This document shows positions 48,770-58,513 of a stretch of DNA of 64,000 nt, piece by piece. Each line of letters opens with the position of its first letter. Position 1 is the stretch's first letter. The notes below the pieces were generated by a model that saw only the letters and a list, made by a program, of their open reading frames with translations, had not been told where the DNA came from and searched no databases. The stretch comes from Mayamaea pseudoterrestris (Eukaryota; Bacillariophyta; Bacillariophyceae; Sellaphorales; Sellaphoraceae): NCBI GenBank assembly GCA_027923505.1, contig BROI01000001.1, forward strand, positions 1,978,001-2,042,000, read 5' to 3'. Position numbers and translations under genes: made by a program.

Positions 48770-49645
48770 ATGGTGAACCAGCTGACGCAGGAGGCAGCTG
48801 GAGGTTTTTCTGCTGGAGTTGTTGGAACAGTGATTGGTTTTCCTCTAGACACAATCAAGGCCCGTCAGCAAGTTTTGCAAACTTCTGGCATTCGTCGAAC
48901 AGCGTCAACCATATTGCAAAAGGAAGGTTTCTTGGCCTTTTATCGAGGACTTGTCCCCCCACTGCTGTCACTGAGTATATTGAACACAATCAACTTTGCA
49001 GCGTACGCTTCCATTCAGCAAAGACTTGACGCCCCGCGCGGCTGGTCGTGGCGAAACGCTGCGGCTGGCGCACTGGTGGGACCATTGTCGAGCATCATTT
49101 CGACGGTGGAAAATGTCATCAAGACGCAGCTGCAGCTGGATAACGTTTCGGCAAAGCGGTTCGCAGGTAGCTACGATTGCCTCAAAACGCTAGTGCGAGA
49201 AAACGGGCCATCCGTGCTGTACACTGGCCATGTTGTCAATACGTTTCGAGAAGCAACGTTCATAGCCGTTTACTTTGGCATGTACGAGGGATTGCGTGCG
49301 GAACTTGCTCACATACATCGATATAAAAATGATTCTGCTACAACCTGGAACCAATGGGCGATCCCGGCTGCAGGTGGTTTGTCCGGAGCAATCGCTTGGG
49401 CCGTGAGCTTCCCCTTGGACGCTGTTCGGGCGGGAGTACAGGGACAGGATTTGTCCGCCGGTGCCACCAAGAGGAAATCGGCCTTGGTTGTCGTTACGGA
49501 TCTCATGGCGCGTCAAGGGATTCGAGGTTTATACTCGGGCGTGGCGCCGAGCATTGTTCGAGCGTTTCTCGTTTCTGCCAGTCGCTTTAGTGCCTACGAA
49601 GGCGCGCTGTATATGCTACGCGGCGGTCGAGACAACGTTCTCTGA
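48770..49645 (+). CDS. Mitochondrial carrier family (SLC25) protein
   Basis: Single-exon protein of 291 residues, the usual carrier length, with three repeats of about 95 residues. The signature motifs are GFPLDTIKARQQ (repeat 1), a degenerate STVENVIKTQLQ (repeat 2, Pro replaced by Thr-Val) and SFPLDAVRAGVQ (repeat 3). Matching second-helix parts are GFLAFYRGLVPPLLS, VLYTGHVVNTFREA and GIRGLYSGVAPSIVRAF. Each repeat gives two membrane helices. Such carriers exchange metabolites across the mitochondrial inner membrane, and some work in peroxisomes or plastids. The sequence is nearest in feel to the carnitine/basic amino-acid subgroup, but this is a guess. Confidence 0.9.
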   Translation: MVNQLTQEAAGGFSAGVVGTVIGFPLDTIKARQQVLQTSGIRRTASTILQKEGFLAFYRGLVPPLLSLSILNTINFAAYASIQQRLDAPRGWSWRNAAAGALVGPLSSIISTVENVIKTQLQLDNVSAKRFAGSYDCLKTLVRENGPSVLYTGHVVNTFREATFIAVYFGMYEGLRAELAHIHRYKNDSATTWNQWAIPAAGGLSGAIAWAVSFPLDAVRAGVQGQDLSAGATKRKSALVVVTDLMARQGIRGLYSGVAPSIVRAFLVSASRFSAYEGALYMLRGGRDNVL

Positions 49646-49911
49646 ATATCATCCGCAGTACTGAATTAATCAGCTCGTGACTGGGTCTAGAAGGGTACAG
49701 AAATAACTGCTAAAGGTCAGCTTTGAGCGAAACAGACAAACTGCTGTCCTACTAATCGACGACGACCTTAAGCAATGGATAAACGTCTTGGCTTATAGTA
49801 AGGCTCTTAAGCAATGTATAATCATGTAAGTGTGTGTGATGGAAACTCCATTCCTTCATGTAGAGAGCAATGATCAGCCCGTGTCGTCGTCGGGTGGCAA
49901 GCCATTCAAGT

Positions 49912-51515
49912 TCACAACGCCGTCGGCCCAACAAACTCGCGCAGTACCTTGGGAGATGTGCTTTCAAACAAAATATCGTGCAGGAATCGCTCAAGCAAAA
50001 ACACCTTGAGACTCAAGTAGCCTGCATCGAGGCACCTGTACCAACGCTTGCGCTTTTGCAGCAGGCGCCAACTCATAATCGCATTTGGCAAATGCTCCGT
50101 CTCTGGTTCCTCCGTCACCGCCAGTGGAGACATGTTTGACACAAGAGCCTTGCATCCTTCGTGCGCAAACGTAATCCTTCGAGCTAGCTCCTCAAAGTCA
50201 CGGTACCGCTTCCACACTCCAATGGTATCTTGAATCGAACCTTCGCGGTAAATTACCAAAAATTGCGCATACTTGCCATGATGCGGCGATTCTACCACGC
50301 GATAAGACGCAATGGAAACGTTAACAGTGTCAACGCACTGCTGCTGTCCAATGAATCGAACAAAGCTTTTGGACACCGTCGTTCCAAACACATTGTCACC
50401 CCGCACCAAAATAATCAAATCGCCCTCACTTCCATGCACGCGTCGATTAATCACCTCCGAAATCTCGTGCGAGTCTTGATTCATGCGCGACACCAGTGCC
50501 GCTTCGGCAACCTCGCCATCCTCGGCGGCCGAGTGGTGCCGCTTGCTACTCGTTCCACTCGCTAACAATCCACTGTAATGCTCCAAGTCCGCAGTATTTC
50601 CTTGCGAAAAGTTTCCATCCGTCCACGGACTTAACGAAATGGGTGAGACTGCCGTCAATACTTCCGATGGCATGGCGTAGTCGACCTGGGAGCGGTAAAA
50701 GTTTTGCGCCCACATTTTTTCGTAAAAGGCGCGCTCCTCAATGGGCTGAGGCGGGCGCTGACCGGCGGTGCGCTTCCACAAGTGCTGGCTGGAGAGGGAT
50801 TCCTCCAACACGTAGGTTGGAGCAGTGACGGCCATGGCAGCGGCAGAGTCTGTGTAGAATCAAAAGTAAAAGTTTGAATGAGAACAGATCAAAGCGGAAC
50901 TGGTCTCGCAAGATTTGCACGCGCACAACACATACCTTCCGGATTCAAGTCTCGCATCATCATTAATTGTCCCACATCCGAGTCGGTATCAATGCTGCAT
51001 TCATCTCCTCGCTGATGCTTGCGCTTGCTTGCTTTATAGTGACTACTACTGCCTCCTTGTTGATGAACATCCTCGAACCAGCCCCAGTCGCGTGAACTGT
51101 TCTGCGAGCTCATGGCCCGCTGCGAAAGCTCCTCCGAATCGGCGCGACGAATGTGGCGATGCGGAAAAGCGTCGTTGTTATGCGTCGAGTTGTCTGTCAT
51201 TGTTTGGTTATTGTCGTCTTTGCCATCAGCATCATTGCCTTGACGAATATCAAGCTCATGGTCATCCTCCGAAAGTGTCGAGCCGGACATGGCCGAGCTG
51301 TTGGAGCGACTGTGAATCAGAGTCATTGGCGCATTCAGATTCGTCTGCAAATTGGAGACCTCCGACGTATCTATAATGACAATATTGCCGTCAAAGTCAG
51401 TGTCGTCGTCCGCTTCATCAAGTTGTTGCCGCATGTTCGTGTCAAAGTTGTTGCTGCCTTCGTCGTCCATATTGTCAGGATTGGAAATGACGCGTCGGAG
51501 GATGCCGCCAAACAT
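49912..51515 (-). CDS. PX-domain protein, two exons
   Basis: Exon 1 50936-51515, exon 2 49912-50849; the intron 50850-50935 is 86 bp (GTATGT donor, ACAG acceptor). The split codon gives Asp in LNPED-SAAAMAV. The product is about 505 residues. Residues 1-250 are acidic, disordered and Ser/Asp/Asn-rich. The PX fold lies near 340-500: FVRFIGQQQCVDTVNVSIAS, YAQFLVIY, then VWKRYRDFEELARRI (the phosphoinositide-contact Arg-Tyr region) and a C-terminal YLSLKVFLLERFLHDIL. PX domains bind PI3P and recruit proteins to endosomes; no BAR region is present, so it is not a typical sorting nexin. The partner is unknown. Confidence 0.88.
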
Positions 51516-52321
51516 TGCTCAACGACTTGCCTATCTACTATATTACAGATACGACCAATAGACTACACGAATGATTGAAACAATGCAGTCCTTGGCTGGC
51601 TGTAAAACGAGGCCTTCCCCTCGAAATCCGCAGCAAGCTGCTTTTGTTTTCGGTGGTGCGGCGACGTGACGCGCCATGGATCATCGACGCGCGCCAAAGT
51701 GACGTGGCGAATCGTTAGAAACCAGTGCGACATGAAGCGTGACTGGAAACGATGGAATCCTTCTCGAAGGTGAACCGTGCGTAACTTCACGTTTGTACCA
51801 TGGAGATGAATGGATGCACCATCACCATGGCTTCATTTGCGTGAAGTGGGGGTTGGTTTGTTATTTGGTTGGGGGGGGGTCGCCTGTTCAAAATGCAGGG
51901 TCAGGCATCAACACTTGGAATGAATGTCGACGCAGCTCTTCGCACGGAACCACAAGTGGTTTCCAGCTTCTCGCGGAGTCTGACCGTGCTATTGCTTGTC
52001 ATCACAGGTGATGTTGATTTCTGATTTGAGTTTATCAAAACAGAAGGCTGTTCAATATATAGAGATTCTATAAAAGTACAGTCATGGTTGATCAACATGA
52101 GGTGAAGATGCCGATAGTGAGGCGATGGAGTTCTTGATTGGAGGTGCAGCATGTCTAGGGTCAAGACCATTTCGTTCGTCTCGCCGAAACCTTCCTCGAA
52201 GGTCGAATGAGCAAACATCCAATACGAGGACTTGCTGCTTCCAATCATTCTGCAATCAAGCAAAGCCATAAAGATTGTCACCATAAATTACCATTGCTCA
52301 CACGATCTTTTAAGCTTGAAC
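51516..52321. promoter_or_regulatory. Divergent promoter region, PX protein / OMA1-like protease
   Basis: 806 bp between two divergent start codons. A run of nine G lies at 51871-51879. A frame of about 127 codons on the minus strand (51901-52284) has no family pattern. No repeat or RNA gene seen. Confidence 0.42.
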
Positions 52322-53314
52322 ATGTTCAACACCCGCCCAACAGTCCGCAATCGAAGACCCGTTAACGCGACGCATCATGCGGGTGCAGCAGCTAATCAGC
52401 GACCACTACCATCAGCGTTTGGACGAACCCATCCGACTCCAACGACGAAACCAAGCAACATGACGTTACAGCAAAAGCTAATCTACATGGCTGGAACGAT
52501 TGCCACCTTTGCCGTTTTTTACCTGACTCCAGCATCGGAGATTGTCACCAACGAACTCCTCCTTCCCATGGTACCACTCGCATCCGACTACGAAATGGGT
52601 CGACAAGCCTTGCAGGAGCTGCCGTACGACAATGTGTATCGATCCTCCTGGGCGCCAATGCTCAAAACGGTCAGTAACGACTTGATCAAATCATTCCAAG
52701 CCAACAACGACAAGCACAAGTCCTACGTTTGGGACGTTGCCATTGTGCGATCCGATGCCATCAACGCCTTTGCCCTGCCGGGTGGCGTCATTCGCGTCAC
52801 CGACACGTTGCTCAACGCCATTAAGCCCACCAAGGGTGAATTGGCCGCACTCGTCGGACACGAAATGGGTCACGTCATTCACCGCCATTCGCAGGCGCGC
52901 GTGCTGCAGTCCAAGGTGGTGTCGTGGATCATTCAAGCGTTCGTGTACGACGACAAGGACGACGATCAGGAAACCTTTGGCCAAGCCTTGGGCGAGCTGC
53001 TCGCCAAGTCGGCGGCCTGGCTCGGGCAGCAAAAGTTTTCGCGCCGCGACGAGTATCAAGCTGATGCCATGAGTTGGGAGTTGCTCATGTTGAGTGGCAA
53101 GTATGGCTACAATCCACAGTCGCTGCATTCGTTGCTGGATAAGCTGTGGAAGATGGAAAAGGGACAATCGGGAAGTAAGGATCAGGTCACGAGTACTTTG
53201 GAGAATTGGAGTCGCACTCATCCGGCGACCAAGGATCGGATTGACGCGTTGGACGAAAAGTGGAAGGCGCTGCCGACGAACGAGCGACGGCAACTTGGTA
53301 GGAATCCAGTTTAG
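52322..53314 (+). CDS. M48 metallopeptidase, OMA1-like
   Basis: The first ATG of the frame is 52322, giving 330 residues. The N-terminus is basic and free of acid (a possible mitochondrial presequence), followed by one hydrophobic helix near 55-75 (MAGTIATFAVFYLTP). The peptidase domain has the zinc motif LVGHEMGHVIHRHS and the third-ligand block DEYQADAMSWELL, with the upstream NAFALPGGVIRVTDTLL block typical of M48. The C-terminal segment (SRTHPATKDRIDAL) is also a family landmark. In yeast and animals OMA1 cleaves inner-membrane proteins under stress; the plastid or mitochondrial site is not decided here, and bacterial-type LoiP/BepA relatives are an alternative. All metal ligands are present. 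Confidence 0.88.
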   Translation: MFNTRPTVRNRRPVNATHHAGAAANQRPLPSAFGRTHPTPTTKPSNMTLQQKLIYMAGTIATFAVFYLTPASEIVTNELLLPMVPLASDYEMGRQALQELPYDNVYRSSWAPMLKTVSNDLIKSFQANNDKHKSYVWDVAIVRSDAINAFALPGGVIRVTDTLLNAIKPTKGELAALVGHEMGHVIHRHSQARVLQSKVVSWIIQAFVYDDKDDDQETFGQALGELLAKSAAWLGQQKFSRRDEYQADAMSWELLMLSGKYGYNPQSLHSLLDKLWKMEKGQSGSKDQVTSTLENWSRTHPATKDRIDALDEKWKALPTNERRQLGRNPV

Positions 53315-53386
53315 ATTCGTAGACTAAACAAAAGAGCGCTAAGACTAACAATATGAAATTCTATTAGTGTGCATTTCTCCATGCCA

Positions 53387-54418
53387 TTACTCACTTGCTA
53401 AGCTTAGCTGAGCCGCATCGTCAGCAAGCGCTGCAATTTCCAGTTGATCTGGCTTGGCACACTGGCCAGGCGACGACACACTGTCCTGTATCAGTTTCAG
53501 CATGCCTCGTCCAAGCGCTTGTCCAATATGAAAAAAGGTATCTGCTCTCCCATTGTAGTGGAATGGTTGATTGAACGTTTCCTCGCCAAACACCATGTAT
53601 TCGGCCGTCTTGACGAAGATGGTATTCCCCCGAAACTCTTTCTGCTGCGTCACGTCGTATTGATGCTTGCGAAAGGCCAAGACGCGCGGCGTCCATCGCT
53701 TGGACGGATCCATGAGCTCCGATGGTCCATGTTGACCCAGTTCGCCAATGACAAACGGCAGCGACGGAACATGTAAATCGTGGCGCACGTCGCGCACCAA
53801 ATTGGCAAGGTTTGTTTCGTACTCGTTCACCGTTGGCCACGTGAGCATGTCGTTCCAGCCTTGGAACCAAACAAAGCCGTCCAGCTGGTATCCAACAGTG
53901 TCCGTGTAGTTTGGAATGATGCTGGCAAGATTCGCCAATGTATCTCTTACTTCCTGAATCATTTTTCGATAGAATAGTCCAACTTGACCCTCCTCGGGTT
54001 GCTGATGCTTGTCTAGAGGCGGCATTCCAGACGACGGCGGTCGAAAGTCGACGGATAGACTCTTGCCTCCCCAAGCCGTCTTGATGAGTAAAATGATTGG
54101 TGATTCATGATCATCATTGTCGGCATCATCAAACGCATCGGCAATCGTCCAGCCAAACATGAGCTCTGGTCCAAAGCAATTCTTGGCGGCATAGCCAGGA
54201 GCTACAGTCAGCTTGCCGACTGTTTCTTCATTCTTGATGTAAACATTGTCTCGCACCCAAAAGGAGTTGGTGTTTTCGTTCCACAAGTTGGTGCGATACT
54301 CGTTGGGAGTTGTTGTACCATGCTCCTTGTTGTCAATGAGCTGGTGCAAGTGCTTGACAGAACCCATGCCCACCATGTTGGACTGGCCGGCTAGAATGTA
54401 GATTTTGATTGGTGCCAT
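53387..54418 (-). CDS. SASA-family carbohydrate esterase (sialate O-acetylesterase-like)
   Basis: The first ATG of the frame is 54418, giving 343 residues. The SGNH-like core is clear: YILAGQSNMVGMG holds the nucleophile Ser near residue 12, FVWFQGWNDM is the second block, and YNGRADTFFHIGQALG near the C-terminus carries the catalytic His region. LIKTAWGGKSL is also conserved in this family. Members remove acetyl groups from sugars of polysaccharides or glycans. No signal peptide is seen, so it looks cytosolic unless an upstream exon exists. The related plant family (DUF303) acts on pectin or xylan; the substrate here is unknown. Confidence 0.86.
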   Translation of the reverse strand: MAPIKIYILAGQSNMVGMGSVKHLHQLIDNKEHGTTTPNEYRTNLWNENTNSFWVRDNVYIKNEETVGKLTVAPGYAAKNCFGPELMFGWTIADAFDDADNDDHESPIILLIKTAWGGKSLSVDFRPPSSGMPPLDKHQQPEEGQVGLFYRKMIQEVRDTLANLASIIPNYTDTVGYQLDGFVWFQGWNDMLTWPTVNEYETNLANLVRDVRHDLHVPSLPFVIGELGQHGPSELMDPSKRWTPRVLAFRKHQYDVTQQKEFRGNTIFVKTAEYMVFGEETFNQPFHYNGRADTFFHIGQALGRGMLKLIQDSVSSPGQCAKPDQLEIAALADDAAQLSLASE

Positions 54419-54534
54419 ATTGTTGCGAGTGCTTGTCGTTATTAGCAAGCGGATGGAATAACCATGTTCAATGAAGCAAGAGCAAGATGCCTTTCGCTTT
54501 TCTTTTCGAACAAGGCGTGACACGAATCTTTTAG

Positions 54535-54542
54535 TACCGGTA
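54535..54542. promoter_or_regulatory. TACCGGTA palindrome, site 5
   Basis: Perfect palindrome in the 251-bp region between the divergent esterase and eIF2-beta genes, 117 bp and 128 bp from the two start codons. A half-site (CCGGTAC) follows near 54,555. Confidence 0.4.
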
Positions 54543-54669
54543 AGACGAGTCGATCCGGTACACAGCGTCCGTCATTCGTCCGTTCAAGGCGGCAACCTCA
54601 CATCACGATGAATCCAAACGTTCATTCGTTCGCAGCAAACAACAAACAAAGCGAAACTTACTATTAACC

Positions 54670-55395
54670 ATGCCGCCCCGACCAAACGAAGATGAAGTCG
54701 AAGACGAGGAGGAGGCCGATGTTGCGGCCATGCTTGATCTAGGCAAGAAGAAGAAGAAAAAGAAGAAGAAGGAATCGGATACAGCAGGAACATCTGCAGA
54801 CGGCACCAAAGCATCATCAACCACCAGCGCCACTGACTCTTCGGGACAGCGCTTGCTACTGGAGCAGCAGGATAAGGAGCAGGAACTCTTGGACGGACCA
54901 GCGGCTGACTACACTTACGAAGACTTGCTGGATCGCGTCGCCGCCTTGCTGCAAGCCAATAATCCCGACTTGGTGGAAAAGAAGCGCACGCGCATCAAGC
55001 CTCCCCAGCTCCAGTTGCTGAGCAGTAAAAAGACGTTGTGGATCAACTTTCAGGAAATTTGTACCATGATGCAGCGAGACTCGCAGCACGTGTTTGCCTT
55101 TTTCATGGCGGAACTTGGAACGGAAGGTAGCTTGGATGGTAACCAGCGTCTCATCATTCGCGGCAAGTACGTGGCCAAGTACATTGAGTCGCTGCTACGT
55201 AAATATGTGGTCGAGTATGTGACTTGCGAAATGTGTCGGTCGCCGAATACGGATCTAGTCAAGGATCAAGGCAGTCGATTGTACTTTTGCAACTGCCGCG
55301 ACTGTGGTTCCTCGCGCAGTGTGGCGCCGATTCGCAGTGGATACCATGCGACCAGTCGGGCGGATCGGCGGGCGGCGCGAAACGCAAAGGGATAG
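54670..55395 (+). CDS. Translation initiation factor eIF2 subunit beta
   Basis: Single-exon protein of 241 residues. An acidic N-terminus holds one lysine block (nine Lys, about 26-34), where animal eIF2-beta has three such K-boxes. The core follows: YTYEDLLDRVAALLQANNPD, then KTLWINFQEICTMMQRDSQH and a segment with HVFAFFMAELGTEGSLDG. The C-terminal zinc site is C-E-M-C ... C-N-C-R-D-C. eIF2-beta is part of the eIF2 complex that brings initiator Met-tRNA to the ribosome; the K-boxes bind eIF5 and eIF2B. The presence of a single K-box is a deviation. The protein is shorter than the animal form (about 333) because of the short N-terminus. Confidence 0.93.
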   Translation: MPPRPNEDEVEDEEEADVAAMLDLGKKKKKKKKKESDTAGTSADGTKASSTTSATDSSGQRLLLEQQDKEQELLDGPAADYTYEDLLDRVAALLQANNPDLVEKKRTRIKPPQLQLLSSKKTLWINFQEICTMMQRDSQHVFAFFMAELGTEGSLDGNQRLIIRGKYVAKYIESLLRKYVVEYVTCEMCRSPNTDLVKDQGSRLYFCNCRDCGSSRSVAPIRSGYHATSRADRRAARNAKG

Positions 55396-55892
55396 TTGGT
55401 TTATTGACATTGATGACCTTAAGTTGTTGACAGAGTTTCCTTTTACGTACTTGCTAATTTGACTTTCGTTTTCGTACAGTAGTTCGCTTATACGACACTA
55501 GTACGATCATTAGTGGTAGGATATATCCGGACAGCACTGCCGGACATGCTTCACGACATTGATTGGAAGGGCTGCCACTGCACGAGTCTATGACTTTGCA
55601 CACTGTCTTTGACAAAATGACCGTGTCGTTCTGAGACATCACCAACCTTTTACACTCGAGTGAAGCAGTTACTGTACATAGCTATGGAAAGAATTGACTC
55701 AATACTACGTGTCCTTTTATTGAATTTGTAGTTTTTTCCTGACTCAGACCATGCAGCAAGATTCCACAGCTTAGATTGATGGTAACTGGCTATGAAGGAC
55801 CCCAAAGTGCTCGGTGGTGTGGTTATTGCCTACTGTTGGAGTAGCAGTTGTGTTAGCGAGTGCGAAGCGAGGAATGACCTTTGTACCTACAC
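55396..55892. other. Unique spacer between eIF2-beta and the satellite array
   Basis: 497 bp without a supported gene. Sequence up to 55,892 does not resemble the satellite monomer. The left part is presumably the eIF2-beta 3' UTR. Confidence 0.45.
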
Positions 55893-56200
55893 GTGGCAAT
55901 GGCTAAAAAGACAATCACATCCATAGTTTGATTGGTTCAGATTTATAGACTGTGCTGTTGTTCTATTTGGCCCATCTACTCCCACAGCTTTCCCAAAACT
56001 TGAGCTTGCCAGGTTTGTTTGGGTTTGTTGGCCTCATTGATACTTTGGCTGAAGGTGGCAATGTTTGTAATTGACAGAGATGCCCAGCGGACCTGGTGGT
56101 GTGGTGTGGCGACGTATGGGATACTTAGCTATGTGGAAGCAAGCATATTTATTACCCAAACTTGAAGGATTTGCATGACCACCAAGGTTGCAGAGGTTGA

Positions 56201-58513
56201 TTGACCTTACCAAAAGCATAATGATAGGTGAGAATGCTTCAAATGATGCTGATAGTCAAAGTTCTGTGGTTGCTGCCGCTGCCGCTGCGGGACATACAGT
56301 CGCACAGAATACAGCGTATCTACTCCTGTTTTGCCAGGAAAACATGAGTTGTCCAACATTGTAAGTGTTATGAGTACCTCATGTATACCTTGTCTAAAGG
56401 TGGCAATGGCTAAAAAGACAATCACATCCATAGTTTGATTGGTTCAGATTTATAGACTGTGCTGTTTTTCTATTTGGCCCATCTACTCCCACAGCTTTCC
56501 CAAAACTTGAGCTTCCCAGGTTTGTTTGGGTTTGTTGGCCTCATTGATACTTTGGCTGAAGGTGGCAATGTTTGTAATTGATGGGGATGCCCAGCGGACC
56601 TGGTGGTGTGGTGTGGCGACGTACGGGATACTTAGCTATGTGGAAGCAAGCATGTCTATTCCACAAACTTGATGGATTTGCATGACCACCAAGGTTGCAG
56701 AGGTTGATTGACCTTACCAAAAGCATAATGAAAGGTGGGAATGCTTTGAATGATGGGGATCACCAAAGTTCTGTGGGTGCTGCCGCTGCTGCTGCTGCGT
56801 GACATACAGTCGCACGGAATACAGCGTATCTACTCCTGTTTTGCCAGGAAAACATGAGTTGTCCAACATTGTAAGTGCTATAAGTTCCTCATGTATACCT
56901 TGTCTAAAGGTGGCAATGGCTAAAAAGACAATCACATCCATAGTTTGATTGGTTTGGATTTATAGACTGTGCTGTTGTTCTATTTGGCCCATCTACTCCC
57001 ACAGCTTTCCCAAAACTTGAGCTTGCCAGGTTTGTTTGGGTTTGTTGGCCTCATTGATACTTTGGCTGAAGGTGGCAATGTTTGTAATTGATGGGGATGC
57101 CCAGCGGACCTGGTGGTGTGGTGTGGCGACGTACGGGATACTTAGCTATGTGGAAGCAAGCATATCTACTCCCAAAACTTGTAGGATTTGCATGACCACC
57201 AAGGTTGCAGAGGTTGATTGACCTTACCAAAAGCATAATGATAGGTGGGAATGCTTCAAATGATGGGGATCACCAAAGTTCTGTGGGTGCTGCCGCTGCT
57301 GCTGCTGCGTGACATACAGTCGCACGGAATACAGCGTATCTACTCCTGTTTTGCCAGGAAAACATGAGTTGTCCAACATTGTAAGTGCTATAAGTTCCTC
57401 ATGTATACCTTGTCTAAAGGTGGCAATGGCTAAAAAGACAATCACATCCATAGTTTGATTGGTTCGGATTTATAGACTGTGCTGTTGTCTCTATTTGGCC
57501 CATCTACTCCCACAGCTTTCCCAAAACTTGAGCTTGCCAGGTTTGTTTGGGTTTGTTGGCCTCATTGATACTTTGGCTGAAGGTGGCAATGTTTGTAATT
57601 GATGGGGATGCCCAGCGGACCTGGTGGTGTGGTGTGGCGACGTACGGGATACTTAGCTATGTGGAAGCAAGCATATCTATTCCCAAAACTTGTAGGATTT
57701 GCATGACCACCAAGGTTGCAGAGGTTGATTGACCTTACCAAAAGCATAATGAAAGGTGGGAGTGCTTCAAATGATGGGGATCACCAAAGTTCTGTGGGTG
57801 CTGCCGCTGCTGCTGCGTGACATACAGTCGCATGGAATACAGCGTATCTACTCCTGTTTTGCCAGGAAAACATGAGTTGTCCAACATTGTAAGTGCTATA
57901 AGTTCCTCATGTATACCTTGTCTAAAGGTGGCAATGGCTAAAAAGACAATCACATTCATAGTTTGATTGGTTTGGATTTATAGACTGTGCTGTTGTTCTA
58001 TTTAGCGGCCCATCTACTCCCACAGCTTTCCCAAAACTTGAGCTTGCCAGGTTTGTTTGGGTTTGTTGGCCTCATTGATACTTTGGCTGAAGGTGGCAAT
58101 GTTTGTAATTGATGGGGATGCCCAGCGGACCTGGTGGTGTGGTGTGGCGACGTACGGGATACTTAGCTATGTGGAAGCAAGCATATCTACTCCCAAAACT
58201 TGTAGGATTTGCATGACCACCAAGGTTGCAGAGGTTGATTGACCTTACCAAAAGCATAATGATAGGTGGGAATGCTTCAAATGATGGGGATCACCAAAGT
58301 TCTGTGGGTGCTGCCGCTGCTGCTGCGTGACATACAGTCGCACGGAATACAGCGTATCTACTCCTGTTTTGCCAGGAAAACATGAGTTGTCCAACATTGT
58401 AAGTGCTATAAGTTCCTCATGTATACCTTGTCTAAAGGTGGCAATGGCTAAAAAGGCAATCACATCCATAGTTTGATTGGTTCGGATTTATAGACTGTGC
58501 TGTTGTTCTATTT
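56201..58513. repeat. Source copy of a 2,313-bp segmental duplication
   Basis: This block of about 4.5 monomers is repeated directly at 58514-60826. Copy-specific variants recur at a constant offset of 2,313 bp, for example AGTGCTTC at 57,761 and 60,074, and TTGTCTCTA at 57,485 and 59,798. Confidence 0.88.

Noticed and set aside
51901-52284. Minus-strand frame of 127 codons
   Set aside because: No family pattern; it lies in a divergent promoter region and overlaps nothing conserved.
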